Under the pieces are notes generated by a model. It was not told the DNA's origin, did not search any database, and saw only the letters and a list, made by a program, of their open reading frames with translations. 38,748 bases of DNA. Source: Erysipelotrichaceae bacterium (GTDB taxonomy: Bacteria; Bacillota_I; Bacilli_A; Erysipelotrichales; Coprobacillaceae). Of this stretch, positions 17,302 through 24,610 are shown one piece after another (within the stretch, counting starts at the first letter, position 1; each line of letters begins with the position of its first letter). The stretch covers positions 1-38,748 of the forward strand of contig JAETPY010000016.1 in the NCBI GenBank assembly GCA_021770925.1, in the 5' to 3' direction. The position numbers and the translations under genes are program-made.

Positions 17302-18843
17302 ATGAGCGAAAAATTATCTATGGTGATAAATAAATTAGGACATAGTTTAGGTGTCATTTTATTAATGTGTGTAATTGCTACGGTTACAATCAATTTTTGG
17401 ATTGGCGGGGTGTATTTTAGTTCATATAATTTAGCCAGCCCATACAACAAGATCATTGTTTTAGTAACTATTATCCTGGTTTTTATATTAATGTATTTTT
17501 TGTTTAAAAAAATAAAACAACTTGATTTAAAAAACAAGCATATATATTATTCAATTTTAGCGATTGTTGTAATTGTAATCGTAGGATTACAAATATATAG
17601 TATTTATGCTATTAGTGTTAAACCAAGCTGGGATTTTGGGGTAGTACATCGAGAAGCAGTTCGTTTAGCAACTAATAAAAGCCAAATAACAAATACATCT
17701 TATTTTAGTACTTATACAAATAATAATTTAATGTTATTGATGCTAAGTGCAGTATATAAGTTTTTAGGCTGGTTTAATATTAGTAATTATACAACTGCTA
17801 GTTCTTTTATTAATATCTTAATGATTGATATACCGTTAGTAATTAATTATTTTAGTGTGAAAAGATTATTTGATCGTAACATGGTTATTATGTTTATGGT
17901 CTTAACAATGTTTTGTTTACCTGTTTATACCTATGTTCCTATTTTTTATACAGATACATATCCAATGATTTGGGGCTCATTAATTGTTTTATTGTATATA
18001 AAAATCAATCAGACAACTAATATTAAAGAAAAATATATTGATGCAGTTTTAATAGGCGTTTGCGCATTGATTGGTTTTGAATTAAAAGCAACAATTTCAA
18101 TATTGCTGGTTGCTATTATTCTTCATTATTTATTTACAAATAAAGGAATAAAAAAACTAATTGTCATTGCATTAGTACTAGTTTCGTTTATAACTTCGAT
18201 GACAGTTTATAATAAAATAATTGATTGTACTAATCTTTTTAATGAGTTAGATTATGAAGCAGAAGCTCTTCCGTATGTTCATTGGGTGATGATGGGATTA
18301 AATAAAACAGGAGGATTTAATCGTAAAGATTATAATTATTCCAAATCGATTATTGGAAAAGAGGCCAAGCAGGAAGCTGCAATTCAAATAATTGGTAAAA
18401 GATTAAATGATTATGGATTTAGCGGTTTAATTAAACATTTGGGTACTAAAATAAATTATACTTATGGAGATGGTACCTATTACTCAGTTTCCTTATTATC
18501 ACGTAAACCAAAAAATACAGATTCATTAGGTTACAATCTGTTATCAAAAAATGGTAAATATATAAATAAGACGATTTATCTTGCTAATAGTTATAATATT
18601 TTTATTTTAACGATGCTTATGTTATCGATGTTTAGCGGATTAAGAAAAGAAAAATTGGATTTATTGAGCTTTCTTAGAATTTTGTTATTTGGTTTAATGT
18701 TATTTCTATTGATTTGGGAATCGAAACCGAAATATCTAGTAAACTTTTTACCAGTATTTAATATTTTAGTTTTAGATGGAATGATATTTTATGAAAAAAT
18801 TATTGAAAAGATAAAAAGGGGTAAATTATCATGGATACATTAG
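17302..18843 (+). CDS. Predicted GT-C membrane glycosyltransferase
   Basis: The 513-residue protein is mostly membrane (about 11-12 segments). Like GT-C enzymes (ArnT/PMT type), it has an acidic residue in the first large outer loop (KPSWDFGVVHREAVRLA, near residue 112) and a soluble outer segment (about 310-400). GT-C enzymes use a polyprenyl-phosphate sugar as donor and act outside the membrane. The next two genes are a GtrB-like enzyme that would make such a donor and a GtrA-like protein that may flip it. Together they form a classic three-part glycosylation system. The acceptor is probably a wall or teichoic-acid polymer, but this is inferred. The start is ATG 17302 after AAGGAAG; a GTG six bases earlier is possible. 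It overlaps the next gene by 13 bases. Confidence 0.7.
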   Translation: MSEKLSMVINKLGHSLGVILLMCVIATVTINFWIGGVYFSSYNLASPYNKIIVLVTIILVFILMYFLFKKIKQLDLKNKHIYYSILAIVVIVIVGLQIYSIYAISVKPSWDFGVVHREAVRLATNKSQITNTSYFSTYTNNNLMLLMLSAVYKFLGWFNISNYTTASSFINILMIDIPLVINYFSVKRLFDRNMVIMFMVLTMFCLPVYTYVPIFYTDTYPMIWGSLIVLLYIKINQTTNIKEKYIDAVLIGVCALIGFELKATISILLVAIILHYLFTNKGIKKLIVIALVLVSFITSMTVYNKIIDCTNLFNELDYEAEALPYVHWVMMGLNKTGGFNRKDYNYSKSIIGKEAKQEAAIQIIGKRLNDYGFSGLIKHLGTKINYTYGDGTYYSVSLLSRKPKNTDSLGYNLLSKNGKYINKTIYLANSYNIFILTMLMLSMFSGLRKEKLDLLSFLRILLFGLMLFLLIWESKPKYLVNFLPVFNILVLDGMIFYEKIIEKIKRGKLSWIH

Positions 18844-19784
18844 CAATTATTGTACCTTGTTATAATGAACAGGAGATTCTTTTAACAACAATAAAGCAAT
18901 TAGATCAGTTGTTATTGTCATTGATTGAAAAAGGTAAAATTTCTAAGGAAAGTTATGTTATATATGTAAATGATGGCAGTAAAGATAGTACGTGGAAGAT
19001 TATTGTAGATAATTATGAAGTTCATCAACATTTGCAGGGTTTAAATCTATCTGGTAATGTAGGCCATCAAAATGCTTTGCTTGCAGGATTACATCATGTA
19101 TGTAATAAATGTGATATGGCGATATCAATTGATGCAGATCTTCAGGATGATATAAATGTAATAGAGCAAATGATTGATAAATATTATCAGGGATGTAATA
19201 TTGTTTATGGGGTTAGGGATGATCGTAGCAGCGATACAGCATTTAAACGAATTACTGCGCAGTCTTTTTATAAATTAATGCATTTTTTAGGAGTTAAGTC
19301 TGTTTATAATCATGCAGATTTCCGTTTGCTGGATAAAAGGGCATTGGAATTTTTAAAAGAATATCCAGAAAGAAATTTGTTTTTAAGGGGAATGGTTACA
19401 ATGCTTGGTTTAAATAGTGATTATGTTTATTATTCTCGTAAAGAAAGAATGGCTGGAGAATCTAAATATCCGTTAAAAAAGATGCTGTCATTTGCTTTTG
19501 ATGGAATTACTTCATTTAGCATAAAACCAATTACAATGATTTTATTTTTGGGTATTATAATTATGTTTTTTTCTATTTTAGCGATTATTTATACTTTATT
19601 TTCATATATAAATGGTCATAGTGTGGCTGGATGGGCTTCTTTAATGATTTCGATTTGGTTTTTAAGTGGAGTTCAGCTGTTTGGAATTGGACTGATCGGG
19701 GAATATGTAGGTAAAGTTTATATGGAAACTAAAAGACGACCTCGATACCATATTGCTAAATGGTTAGGTGAAAAAGATGATTAA
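18831..19784 (+). CDS. GtrB/DPM1-like polyprenyl-phosphate glycosyltransferase
   Basis: A GT2-family enzyme (317 residues). The catalytic domain is at about 1-215: IIVPCYNEQEIL, VNDGSKDSTW, the metal-binding SIDADLQDD, and RKERMAGESKYP. Two C-terminal membrane helices (about 232-255 and 268-292) anchor it to the inner face. Enzymes of this type move a sugar from a nucleotide donor to undecaprenyl phosphate. It overlaps the upstream GT-C gene and the downstream GtrA gene, so the three are one operon. The sugar is not predictable. Confidence 0.85.
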   Translation: MDTLAIIVPCYNEQEILLTTIKQLDQLLLSLIEKGKISKESYVIYVNDGSKDSTWKIIVDNYEVHQHLQGLNLSGNVGHQNALLAGLHHVCNKCDMAISIDADLQDDINVIEQMIDKYYQGCNIVYGVRDDRSSDTAFKRITAQSFYKLMHFLGVKSVYNHADFRLLDKRALEFLKEYPERNLFLRGMVTMLGLNSDYVYYSRKERMAGESKYPLKKMLSFAFDGITSFSIKPITMILFLGIIIMFFSILAIIYTLFSYINGHSVAGWASLMISIWFLSGVQLFGIGLIGEYVGKVYMETKRRPRYHIAKWLGEKDD

Positions 19785-20181
19785 GGAATATTACCAGAGA
19801 TATCGTGAGGTTATTTTATATTTATTTTTTGGTGCAGGAACTACATTAGTTAATATAATAGTATATTATTTTTGTGGACATGGGTTTGATTTGTCAATTT
19901 CTTTGAGTACTATTATTGCATGGGTTTTATCAGTAATTTTTGCGTATATTACTAATAAAATTTGGGTATTTAATTCTGATCGTAGGAAATTAAAAGATAT
20001 TTTAATTGAATTTACTCGTTTTGTTGGTTGTCGTTTAACAACAGGATTGATAGATTTAGTGATTATGGTAGTGTTTTGTACTTGGTTAGGTTTTAATGAT
20101 TTAGTAATTAAAATTATGTCTAATGTATTAGTTATTATTATGAATTATATTTTTAGTAAATTAATTATTTTTAGGAGATGA
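19777..20181 (+). CDS. GtrA-like membrane protein
   Basis: A 134-residue protein with four membrane helices and the GtrA family pattern (FLFFGAGTTLVN-like near residue 20, then NKIWVFNS and EFTRFVGCR). GtrA proteins are thought to flip the polyprenyl-linked sugar made by GtrB-type enzymes. I place the start at ATG 19777 (site TTAGGTGA upstream); a GTG at 19768 is possible. It overlaps the preceding gene by eight bases. It completes the three-gene glycosylation module. After it comes a sporulation operon, so the two units are unlikely to be co-regulated. Confidence 0.85.
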   Translation: MIKEYYQRYREVILYLFFGAGTTLVNIIVYYFCGHGFDLSISLSTIIAWVLSVIFAYITNKIWVFNSDRRKLKDILIEFTRFVGCRLTTGLIDLVIMVVFCTWLGFNDLVIKIMSNVLVIIMNYIFSKLIIFRR

Positions 20182-20210
20182 TAATGACCCAAGCTAAATT
20201 TCAATTTATT

Positions 20211-20218
20211 CATATAGT
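20211..20218 (+). promoter_or_regulatory. Possible sporulation-sigma -10 element before cotJ
   Basis: CATATAGT matches seven of eight positions of the mother-cell sigma-E type -10 (CATACANT). It lies about nine bases before the cotJA ribosome binding site. The -35 side is weak, so this is tentative. Confidence 0.3.
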
Positions 20219-20238
20219 AGAGTAGAAGGAGGAATAAA

Positions 20239-20370
20239 ATGAATAAATTGGAATTAGCAATTTCATCGATCAAATGTCAAAAATTTAGAAAAATATATCC
20301 AATTATGAAGGCTTTTCATACAGGGACGATCTTTGAAGAGCTGGACTTACCATGGGGTGAGCTTCAGTAA
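20239..20370 (+). CDS. cotJA: Spore coat protein CotJA (short form)
   Basis: This 43-codon gene has a strong site (AAGGAGG at 20227-20233) and ATG 20239. The product ends GTIFEELDLPWGELQ, which matches the typical CotJA end (GTxFxxLxxPW). CotJA is a small protein needed for incorporation of the CotJ complex into the inner spore coat. At 43 residues it is shorter than the Bacillus form (about 80). Its stop overlaps the cotJB start by one base. Confidence 0.8.
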   Translation: MNKLELAISSIKCQKFRKIYPIMKAFHTGTIFEELDLPWGELQ

Positions 20371-20651
20371 TGAATAACAATGATTTATTGATGCAGATCA
20401 TGATGTTAGATTTTGCAGTTCAAGAGGCTTCATTATTTTTAGATACTCATCCTTGTGATGAAGAAGCGATGAGATATTTTAATGAAGCTGCGACACGTTT
20501 AAAAAGCGCTAAAAGAGAATATCGTAAACAAGGAAATGTTTTGGTTAACCGTGAGATAGATGCTTATCAAAATGGTTATTTAAATGCTCCTTGGCCATGG
20601 GAAGGTGACAGAAAATGTGGTTGTATGAAAAACGCTTGCAATACCCAGTAA
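20370..20651 (+). CDS. cotJB: Spore coat protein CotJB
   Basis: The 93-residue protein matches CotJB in length and pattern (LLMQIMMLDFAVQEASLFLD, then AWPWEG-like PWPWEGDRKCGCM near the end). It belongs to the CotJ spore-coat operon. It overlaps cotJA by one base and cotJC by 37 bases, so all three are surely one transcript. Confidence 0.9.
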   Translation: MNNNDLLMQIMMLDFAVQEASLFLDTHPCDEEAMRYFNEAATRLKSAKREYRKQGNVLVNREIDAYQNGYLNAPWPWEGDRKCGCMKNACNTQ

Positions 20652-21229
20652 ATATTACAAAGCCTGATGCCAAGGCAGCGGCAGTAATCATTGATCAGTT
20701 AGGGGGTCCTGATGGTGAATTGGCAGCGGCTCTTAGATATATATCACAACGATATACTATGCCTTATCCTGAAGTTCAAGCATTATTGACGGATATCGGT
20801 ACCGAGGAGCTGGCTCATGTTGAGATTATTAGTGCTATTTTATATCAGTTAACTATAGATTTGACGATTGATGAGATTAAAGCTCAAGGATTTGACAAGT
20901 ATTTTGTTGACCATACTTTAGGAATTTATCCTCAAGGTGCCAGCAATGTGCCATTTACAGCTGCATACTTCCAATCTAAAGGAGACCCAATTACGGATTT
21001 AACTGAGAATATGGCGGCTGAACAAAAGGCAAGAACAACTTATGATAACATTTTAGCACTTGTTGATAATGAAGAAATTAAAAAGCCAATTCGTTTTTTA
21101 AGAGAACGTGAAATTGTTCATTATCAAAGATTTGCTGAAGCTTTAGAATTAGTTAAATCACGCTTAGATTCACAAAATTATTATAAACATAATCCGGCTT
21201 TTACTAATGGTAAATGCAGAAAACAATAA
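20615..21229 (+). CDS. cotJC: Spore coat protein CotJC (manganese-catalase family)
   Basis: The 204-residue protein is a four-helix-bundle manganese-catalase-like protein. Likely metal ligands lie in GTEELAHVEIISA (near residue 67), NMAAEQKARTTY (near 132) and REREIVHYQRF (near 168). In Clostridia and Bacilli it sits in the inner spore coat and may protect against peroxide. Its presence with cotJA and cotJB is good evidence that the organism makes endospores. The start overlaps cotJB by 37 bases, as is usual in this operon. Confidence 0.93.
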   Translation: MWLYEKRLQYPVNITKPDAKAAAVIIDQLGGPDGELAAALRYISQRYTMPYPEVQALLTDIGTEELAHVEIISAILYQLTIDLTIDEIKAQGFDKYFVDHTLGIYPQGASNVPFTAAYFQSKGDPITDLTENMAAEQKARTTYDNILALVDNEEIKKPIRFLREREIVHYQRFAEALELVKSRLDSQNYYKHNPAFTNGKCRKQ

Positions 21230-21251
21230 TTTTGTATGACAAATGACTGCT

Positions 21252-21286
21252 AGATGTCATGTTCATTAGAACATGACATCTTTCTT
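21252..21286 (+). terminator. Terminator of the cotJ operon
   Basis: A perfect 13-bp stem (21252-21264 with 21269-21281) and a four-base ATTA loop, followed by TTTCTTT. Confidence 0.85.
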
Positions 21287-21583
21287 TGCATAGCACATGT
21301 CTATTTGGTGAGAATCCAACCAGTAGTAGTTTTAGCCAGGTTCAACAAGCAATAAGCATTAACAGTGATTCCATGAATGAAAGAAGTACTGCAGTAAATT
21401 TTTTCAGCTTATAAACAGAAACTTAATGAGGCTAAGTGGTGGAAGAAGTTGTATGTTAAACTAAAGTTTAAGTGTTATCGATCAAAAAAGGGGTGTCGTA
21501 AGAAGTCAGCTTAGGTCATATTAGATAGGAATCAAATAATCTTTTAATTTTTGTTAATTATCTAATAATAAGAATAAATTATA
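21287..21583. other. Non-coding stretch with a lysine-rich open fragment
   Basis: No gene is supportable. A start-less open run reads AYKQKLNEAKWWKKLYVKLK, then FKCYRSKKGCRKKSA before a TAG near 21513. It is very basic and may be the tail of a lost mobile-element gene. There is also a small hairpin TTGG-TGAGAAT-CCAA near 21303-21318. Neither matches a family I can name. Confidence 0.3.
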
Positions 21584-21612
21584 TTGATTTAATCATAACT
21601 TTGTGACATAAT
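21584..21612 (+). promoter_or_regulatory. Promoter for the ABC-F gene at 21645
   Basis: TTGATT (21584-21589), 17 bp, CATAAT (21607-21612). The ribosome binding site AAGGAG follows before ATG 21645. Confidence 0.5.
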
Positions 21613-21644
21613 AATATGACTTTAATAAAAAGGAGTTATTATAA

Positions 21645-23240
21645 ATGATATCTACACAAAATGTATCTTTAAGATATGGCGATAGAGCTTTATTTGAAAA
21701 TGTTAGTGTTAAATTCACAGAAGGAAATTGTTATGGAGTCATTGGTGCTAATGGTGCTGGTAAAAGTACATTTTTAAAAATTCTAGCTGGAGAAATTGAG
21801 CCTAATAAGGGAGAAGTTATTTTAGAACCTCATAAACGTTTATCAGTTTTAAAACAAGATCACTTTGCTTATGATGATAAGGGTGTGGTTGAAACTGTAA
21901 TTATGGGTAATAAACGTCTTTATGAAATTATGCAGGAAAAAGAAAAACTTTATGCTAAACCTGATTTTAATGATGAAGATGGGATTAGATTAGGTGAACT
22001 TGAAGGCGAATTTGCAGAAATGGATGGCTGGAATGCTGAAGTTGATGCAGAAATTTTATTAAATGGATTAGGAATTACATCAAAATTTCATGAATTGAAA
22101 ATGAAAGAACTGGATGGTAACCAAAAAGTCAAAGTATTACTTGCCCAAGCTTTATTTGGTAATCCAGATGTTCTTTTATTAGACGAACCAACGAACCATT
22201 TGGATTTAGAAAGTATTCGCTGGTTAGAAAACTTTTTAATGAATTTTAAAAACACAGTTATTGTTGTTAGTCATGACCGTTATTTCTTAAATAAAGTTTG
22301 TACCCATATTGCTGATATTGATTATTCAAGAATTCAATTATATGTTGGTAACTATGATTTTTGGTACGAATATAGTCAATTACAATTACAGCAGGCTAAA
22401 GACCAAAATAAGAAAGCTGAAGCTAAGAAAAAAGAATTAGAAGAATTTATTGCTCGTTTTAGTGCTAATGCTTCTAAAGCAAAACAAGCAACGTCTAGAA
22501 AAAAATTATTAGATAATTTGGAAATGGTGGATATAAAACCATCTCTTCGCCGTTATCCATTTATTGCTTTTAAACCAGGACGTGAAGTTGGAAATATTGT
22601 TTTAAAAGTCGAAGGGTTATCAAAAACGATTGAGGGTGTTAAATTATTAAATAATGTTAGCTTTTCAATTAATCCTAAAGATAAAGTTGCTTTCGTTGGT
22701 GATGTAAAAGCTACTGAAGCATTCTTTAAAATCATCATGGGGGAAATTGAGCCTGATGAAGGAACATATCAATGGGGTGTAACTACATCACAATCATATT
22801 TTCCTAAAGATAATTCTAAGTTTTTTAATGACTGTGATCTATCGTTAGTAGACTGGTTACGTCAATTCTCTGTTAAAGATGAATATGAGCAGGATTTGCG
22901 AGGATGGCTTGGAAGAATGTTGTTCTCTGGTGAAGAAGCGCTTAAAAAAGCTTCAGTATTATCTGGAGGAGAAAAGGTTAGATGTATGCTGGCTAAAATG
23001 ATGATGGCTGAGGCAAATGTTTTAGTTCTTGATGAACCAACCAATCATCTTGATTTGGAATCGATTCAAGCTTTAAACCAGGGGTTGATCAACTTTAAAG
23101 AAAATATTTTGTTTACTAGTCATGATCATCAGTTTGTTCAAACAATCGCTAATCGAATTATTGAATTTAATGAAAATGGTATCTTAGATCGTTTATCTAC
23201 TTATGATGAATACTTAGAATATAAAGAAAATAACAAGTAG
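21645..23240 (+). CDS. ABC-F ATPase, YkpA/YbiT-like, with one degenerate ATP site
   Basis: A 531-residue soluble protein with two ATPase domains, acting with the ribosome by family analogy. Domain 1 has Walker A GANGAGKST and Walker B VLLLDEPTNHLD, but its signature is LDGNQKVKV (residues 156-160 LDGNQ) instead of LSGGQ. Domain 2 has a good signature (LSGGEKVRC) and Walker B (VLVLDEPTNHLD), but its P-loop reads VGDVKATEAF (residues 351-360), without GxGKS/T. In the head-to-tail dimer, P-loop 2 pairs with signature 1, so all losses fall in one composite site and the other stays intact. I believe a modified second P-loop is common in the YkpA-like subgroup, but this one looks further changed. 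It is a monocistronic gene. Confidence 0.88.
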   Translation: MISTQNVSLRYGDRALFENVSVKFTEGNCYGVIGANGAGKSTFLKILAGEIEPNKGEVILEPHKRLSVLKQDHFAYDDKGVVETVIMGNKRLYEIMQEKEKLYAKPDFNDEDGIRLGELEGEFAEMDGWNAEVDAEILLNGLGITSKFHELKMKELDGNQKVKVLLAQALFGNPDVLLLDEPTNHLDLESIRWLENFLMNFKNTVIVVSHDRYFLNKVCTHIADIDYSRIQLYVGNYDFWYEYSQLQLQQAKDQNKKAEAKKKELEEFIARFSANASKAKQATSRKKLLDNLEMVDIKPSLRRYPFIAFKPGREVGNIVLKVEGLSKTIEGVKLLNNVSFSINPKDKVAFVGDVKATEAFFKIIMGEIEPDEGTYQWGVTTSQSYFPKDNSKFFNDCDLSLVDWLRQFSVKDEYEQDLRGWLGRMLFSGEEALKKASVLSGGEKVRCMLAKMMMAEANVLVLDEPTNHLDLESIQALNQGLINFKENILFTSHDHQFVQTIANRIIEFNENGILDRLSTYDEYLEYKENNK

Positions 23241-23263
23241 ATTATTGTACTACTTGTTTTTTC
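23232..23263 (+). terminator. Terminator of the ABC-F gene, overlapping the next promoter
   Basis: AACAAGTAG (23232-23240, containing the stop codon) pairs with CTACTTGTT (23250-23258), followed by TTTTTC. Confidence 0.75.
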
Positions 23264-23272
23264 TTGTATAAT
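23245..23272 (+). promoter_or_regulatory. Promoter of the nitroreductase gene
   Basis: TTGTAC (23245-23250), 16 bp, perfect TATAAT (23267-23272). The -35 lies in the loop of the preceding terminator, so the two signals share DNA. Confidence 0.6.
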
Positions 23273-23291
23273 ATTTACAAGGAGGATCAAT

Positions 23292-24053
23292 ATGAATAAT
23301 ATAATCAAAGAATTATTTGAACGAAAATCAGTTAGAGTTTACGAAGAAAGACAAATTGAACCAGAAAAAAAGCAATTAATAATAGAGTCGGCTATTCAGG
23401 CACCAACAGCTGGAAATATGACTTTGTATTCAATTATTGATATTCAAGATCAAGAAGTTAAAAATAAGTTAGCTAAATCTTGTGATAATCAGCCATTTAT
23501 TGCTAAAGCACCATTAGTACTGATTTTTGTTGCTGATTATCAAAAATGGTATGATGCGTTTAAATATTATCATAATAATGAAAAAGTTAGAGAACCATCT
23601 TATGGGGATTTTTTATTAGCCTATAGTGATGCATTGATTGCCGCACAAAATGCTGTTGTTGCTGGCGAAAGTATGGGGATTGGAAGCTGCTTTATTGGAG
23701 ATATTATTGAGCAGTATGAATATCATAGGGAGCTGTTAAACTTACCACAATATTGTGCACCTGTAGGAATGTTAGTGATGGGATATCCAACAGATCAACA
23801 AAAAAGAAGGCCAAAACCAGTTCGTTTTGCTTCTAAATATATTGTGAGTACAGATAAATATGAAAGATTTACAAGTGAAAAATTAGTTGCAATGTTTGAT
23901 GATCGTGCTATTAAAGCAAATAAATCTAGTGGTGGTAAGGGATATGTTGATGATATTTATAATCGTAAATGGACTAATCCTTTTATTGAAGAAATGACAC
24001 GTTCATCTAAATTATGGTTTGAACAATGGGGTAAAGATGATGAAGAATCTTAG
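23292..24053 (+). CDS. Nitroreductase-family flavoprotein
   Basis: A 253-residue FMN-binding oxidoreductase. The N-terminal FMN phosphate region is ERKSVRVYEERQIEP, followed by AIQAPTAGNMTLYSIIDIQD. The central part (ALIAAQNAVVAGESMGIGSC, then FIGDI) is typical of the NfsA/Frp-like group. Such enzymes reduce nitro compounds, quinones or flavins with NAD(P)H in the cytoplasm. Start and site (AAGGAGG) are clear. It has its own promoter. The MarR-exporter operon follows, which makes a role in xenobiotic response possible but unproven. Confidence 0.85.
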   Translation: MNNIIKELFERKSVRVYEERQIEPEKKQLIIESAIQAPTAGNMTLYSIIDIQDQEVKNKLAKSCDNQPFIAKAPLVLIFVADYQKWYDAFKYYHNNEKVREPSYGDFLLAYSDALIAAQNAVVAGESMGIGSCFIGDIIEQYEYHRELLNLPQYCAPVGMLVMGYPTDQQKRRPKPVRFASKYIVSTDKYERFTSEKLVAMFDDRAIKANKSSGGKGYVDDIYNRKWTNPFIEEMTRSSKLWFEQWGKDDEES

Positions 24054-24069
24054 GATTCTTTTTTTAGAG

Positions 24070-24097
24070 TTGACATTTTTGTTGTTATGGATATAAT
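24070..24097 (+). promoter_or_regulatory. Promoter of the marR-ABC exporter operon
   Basis: Perfect TTGACA (24070-24075), 16-bp spacer, perfect TATAAT (24092-24097). This is the strongest sigma-A promoter in the window. Confidence 0.85.
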
Positions 24098-24099
24098 AT

Positions 24100-24111
24100 A
24101 TAGCGTGCTAT
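24100..24111. promoter_or_regulatory. MarR operator candidate 1
   Basis: ATAGC-GT-GCTAT, a perfect 5-bp-arm palindrome at the transcription start just behind the -10. The same core recurs at 24577-24594. Binding by the downstream MarR protein would repress its own operon; this is inferred. Confidence 0.65.
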
Positions 24112-24130
24112 CTATTTGAGGAGGGATATA

Positions 24131-24559
24131 ATGCCTAATGAAAAAACAGGATTTTTAATTAAACAGGTTCATATTCTTCAAGAACAGCGATTGAATAAAA
24201 GATTTGAACGTTTTGGTTTAACTGGAGCGCAAACTTTTACTTTAGTTAGTCTATTTAAAGCAAGAGAAAAAAATAAAAAATTAAATCAAAAGGATCTTGA
24301 AAGAATATTAGATATTTCAAATCCGACAGTAACTGGAATCTTAAATCGTTTAGAAGCAAAAGATTTGATTAAGCGGGTGTCTTGTAAACATGATGCAAGG
24401 ATTAAATATATTGAAGTCACCCAGAAAGCTATTGAATTGGATAAGGAAATTCGTAAAACTTTTAAAGAATCAGAACAAGAGCTGGTTAGTTCTTTAACTC
24501 CAGAAGAAATAGATAGATTAAACGAATATTTAATTAAGATATTAAGGAGTAATTCTTAA
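24131..24559 (+). CDS. MarR-family transcriptional regulator
   Basis: A 142-residue winged-helix regulator. The recognition helix region (DLERILDISNPTVTGILNRL) and wing (KDLIKRVSCKHDARIKYIEV) are clear. MarR proteins usually repress and are released by a small ligand or by oxidation. I place the start at ATG 24131, just after GAGGAGGG; a TTG 15 bases upstream lies before that site. The gene is first in an operon with two ABC exporter genes. Palindromes at 24100-24111 and 24577-24594 fit autorepression. Confidence 0.9.
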   Translation: MPNEKTGFLIKQVHILQEQRLNKRFERFGLTGAQTFTLVSLFKAREKNKKLNQKDLERILDISNPTVTGILNRLEAKDLIKRVSCKHDARIKYIEVTQKAIELDKEIRKTFKESEQELVSSLTPEEIDRLNEYLIKILRSNS

Positions 24560-24576
24560 TATTTATTTTAATTTAA

Positions 24577-24594
24577 TACATAGCACGCTATGTA
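24577..24594. promoter_or_regulatory. MarR operator candidate 2, between marR and the exporter genes
   Basis: TACATAGC-AC-GCTATGTA, perfect 8-bp arms. It contains the same ATAGC-NN-GCTAT core as the promoter operator. It lies between the marR stop and the exporter ribosome binding site (AGGAGG, 24599-24604). No clear -10/-35 is seen, so it could control a weak internal promoter or act as a roadblock. Confidence 0.6.
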
Positions 24595-24610
24595 TTTAGG
24601 AGGTATGTAA

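Noticed and set aside
20184-20225. 13-codon frame with a good ribosome binding site between gtrA and cotJA
   Set aside because: Too short to support. The site overlaps the gtrA end and the sporulation-type promoter would leave it untranscribed with cotJ.
21287-21540. Group II intron or riboswitch-like structure after cotJC
   Set aside because: A small TTGG/CCAA hairpin caught the eye, but no domain V, conserved riboswitch core or reverse transcriptase is present.
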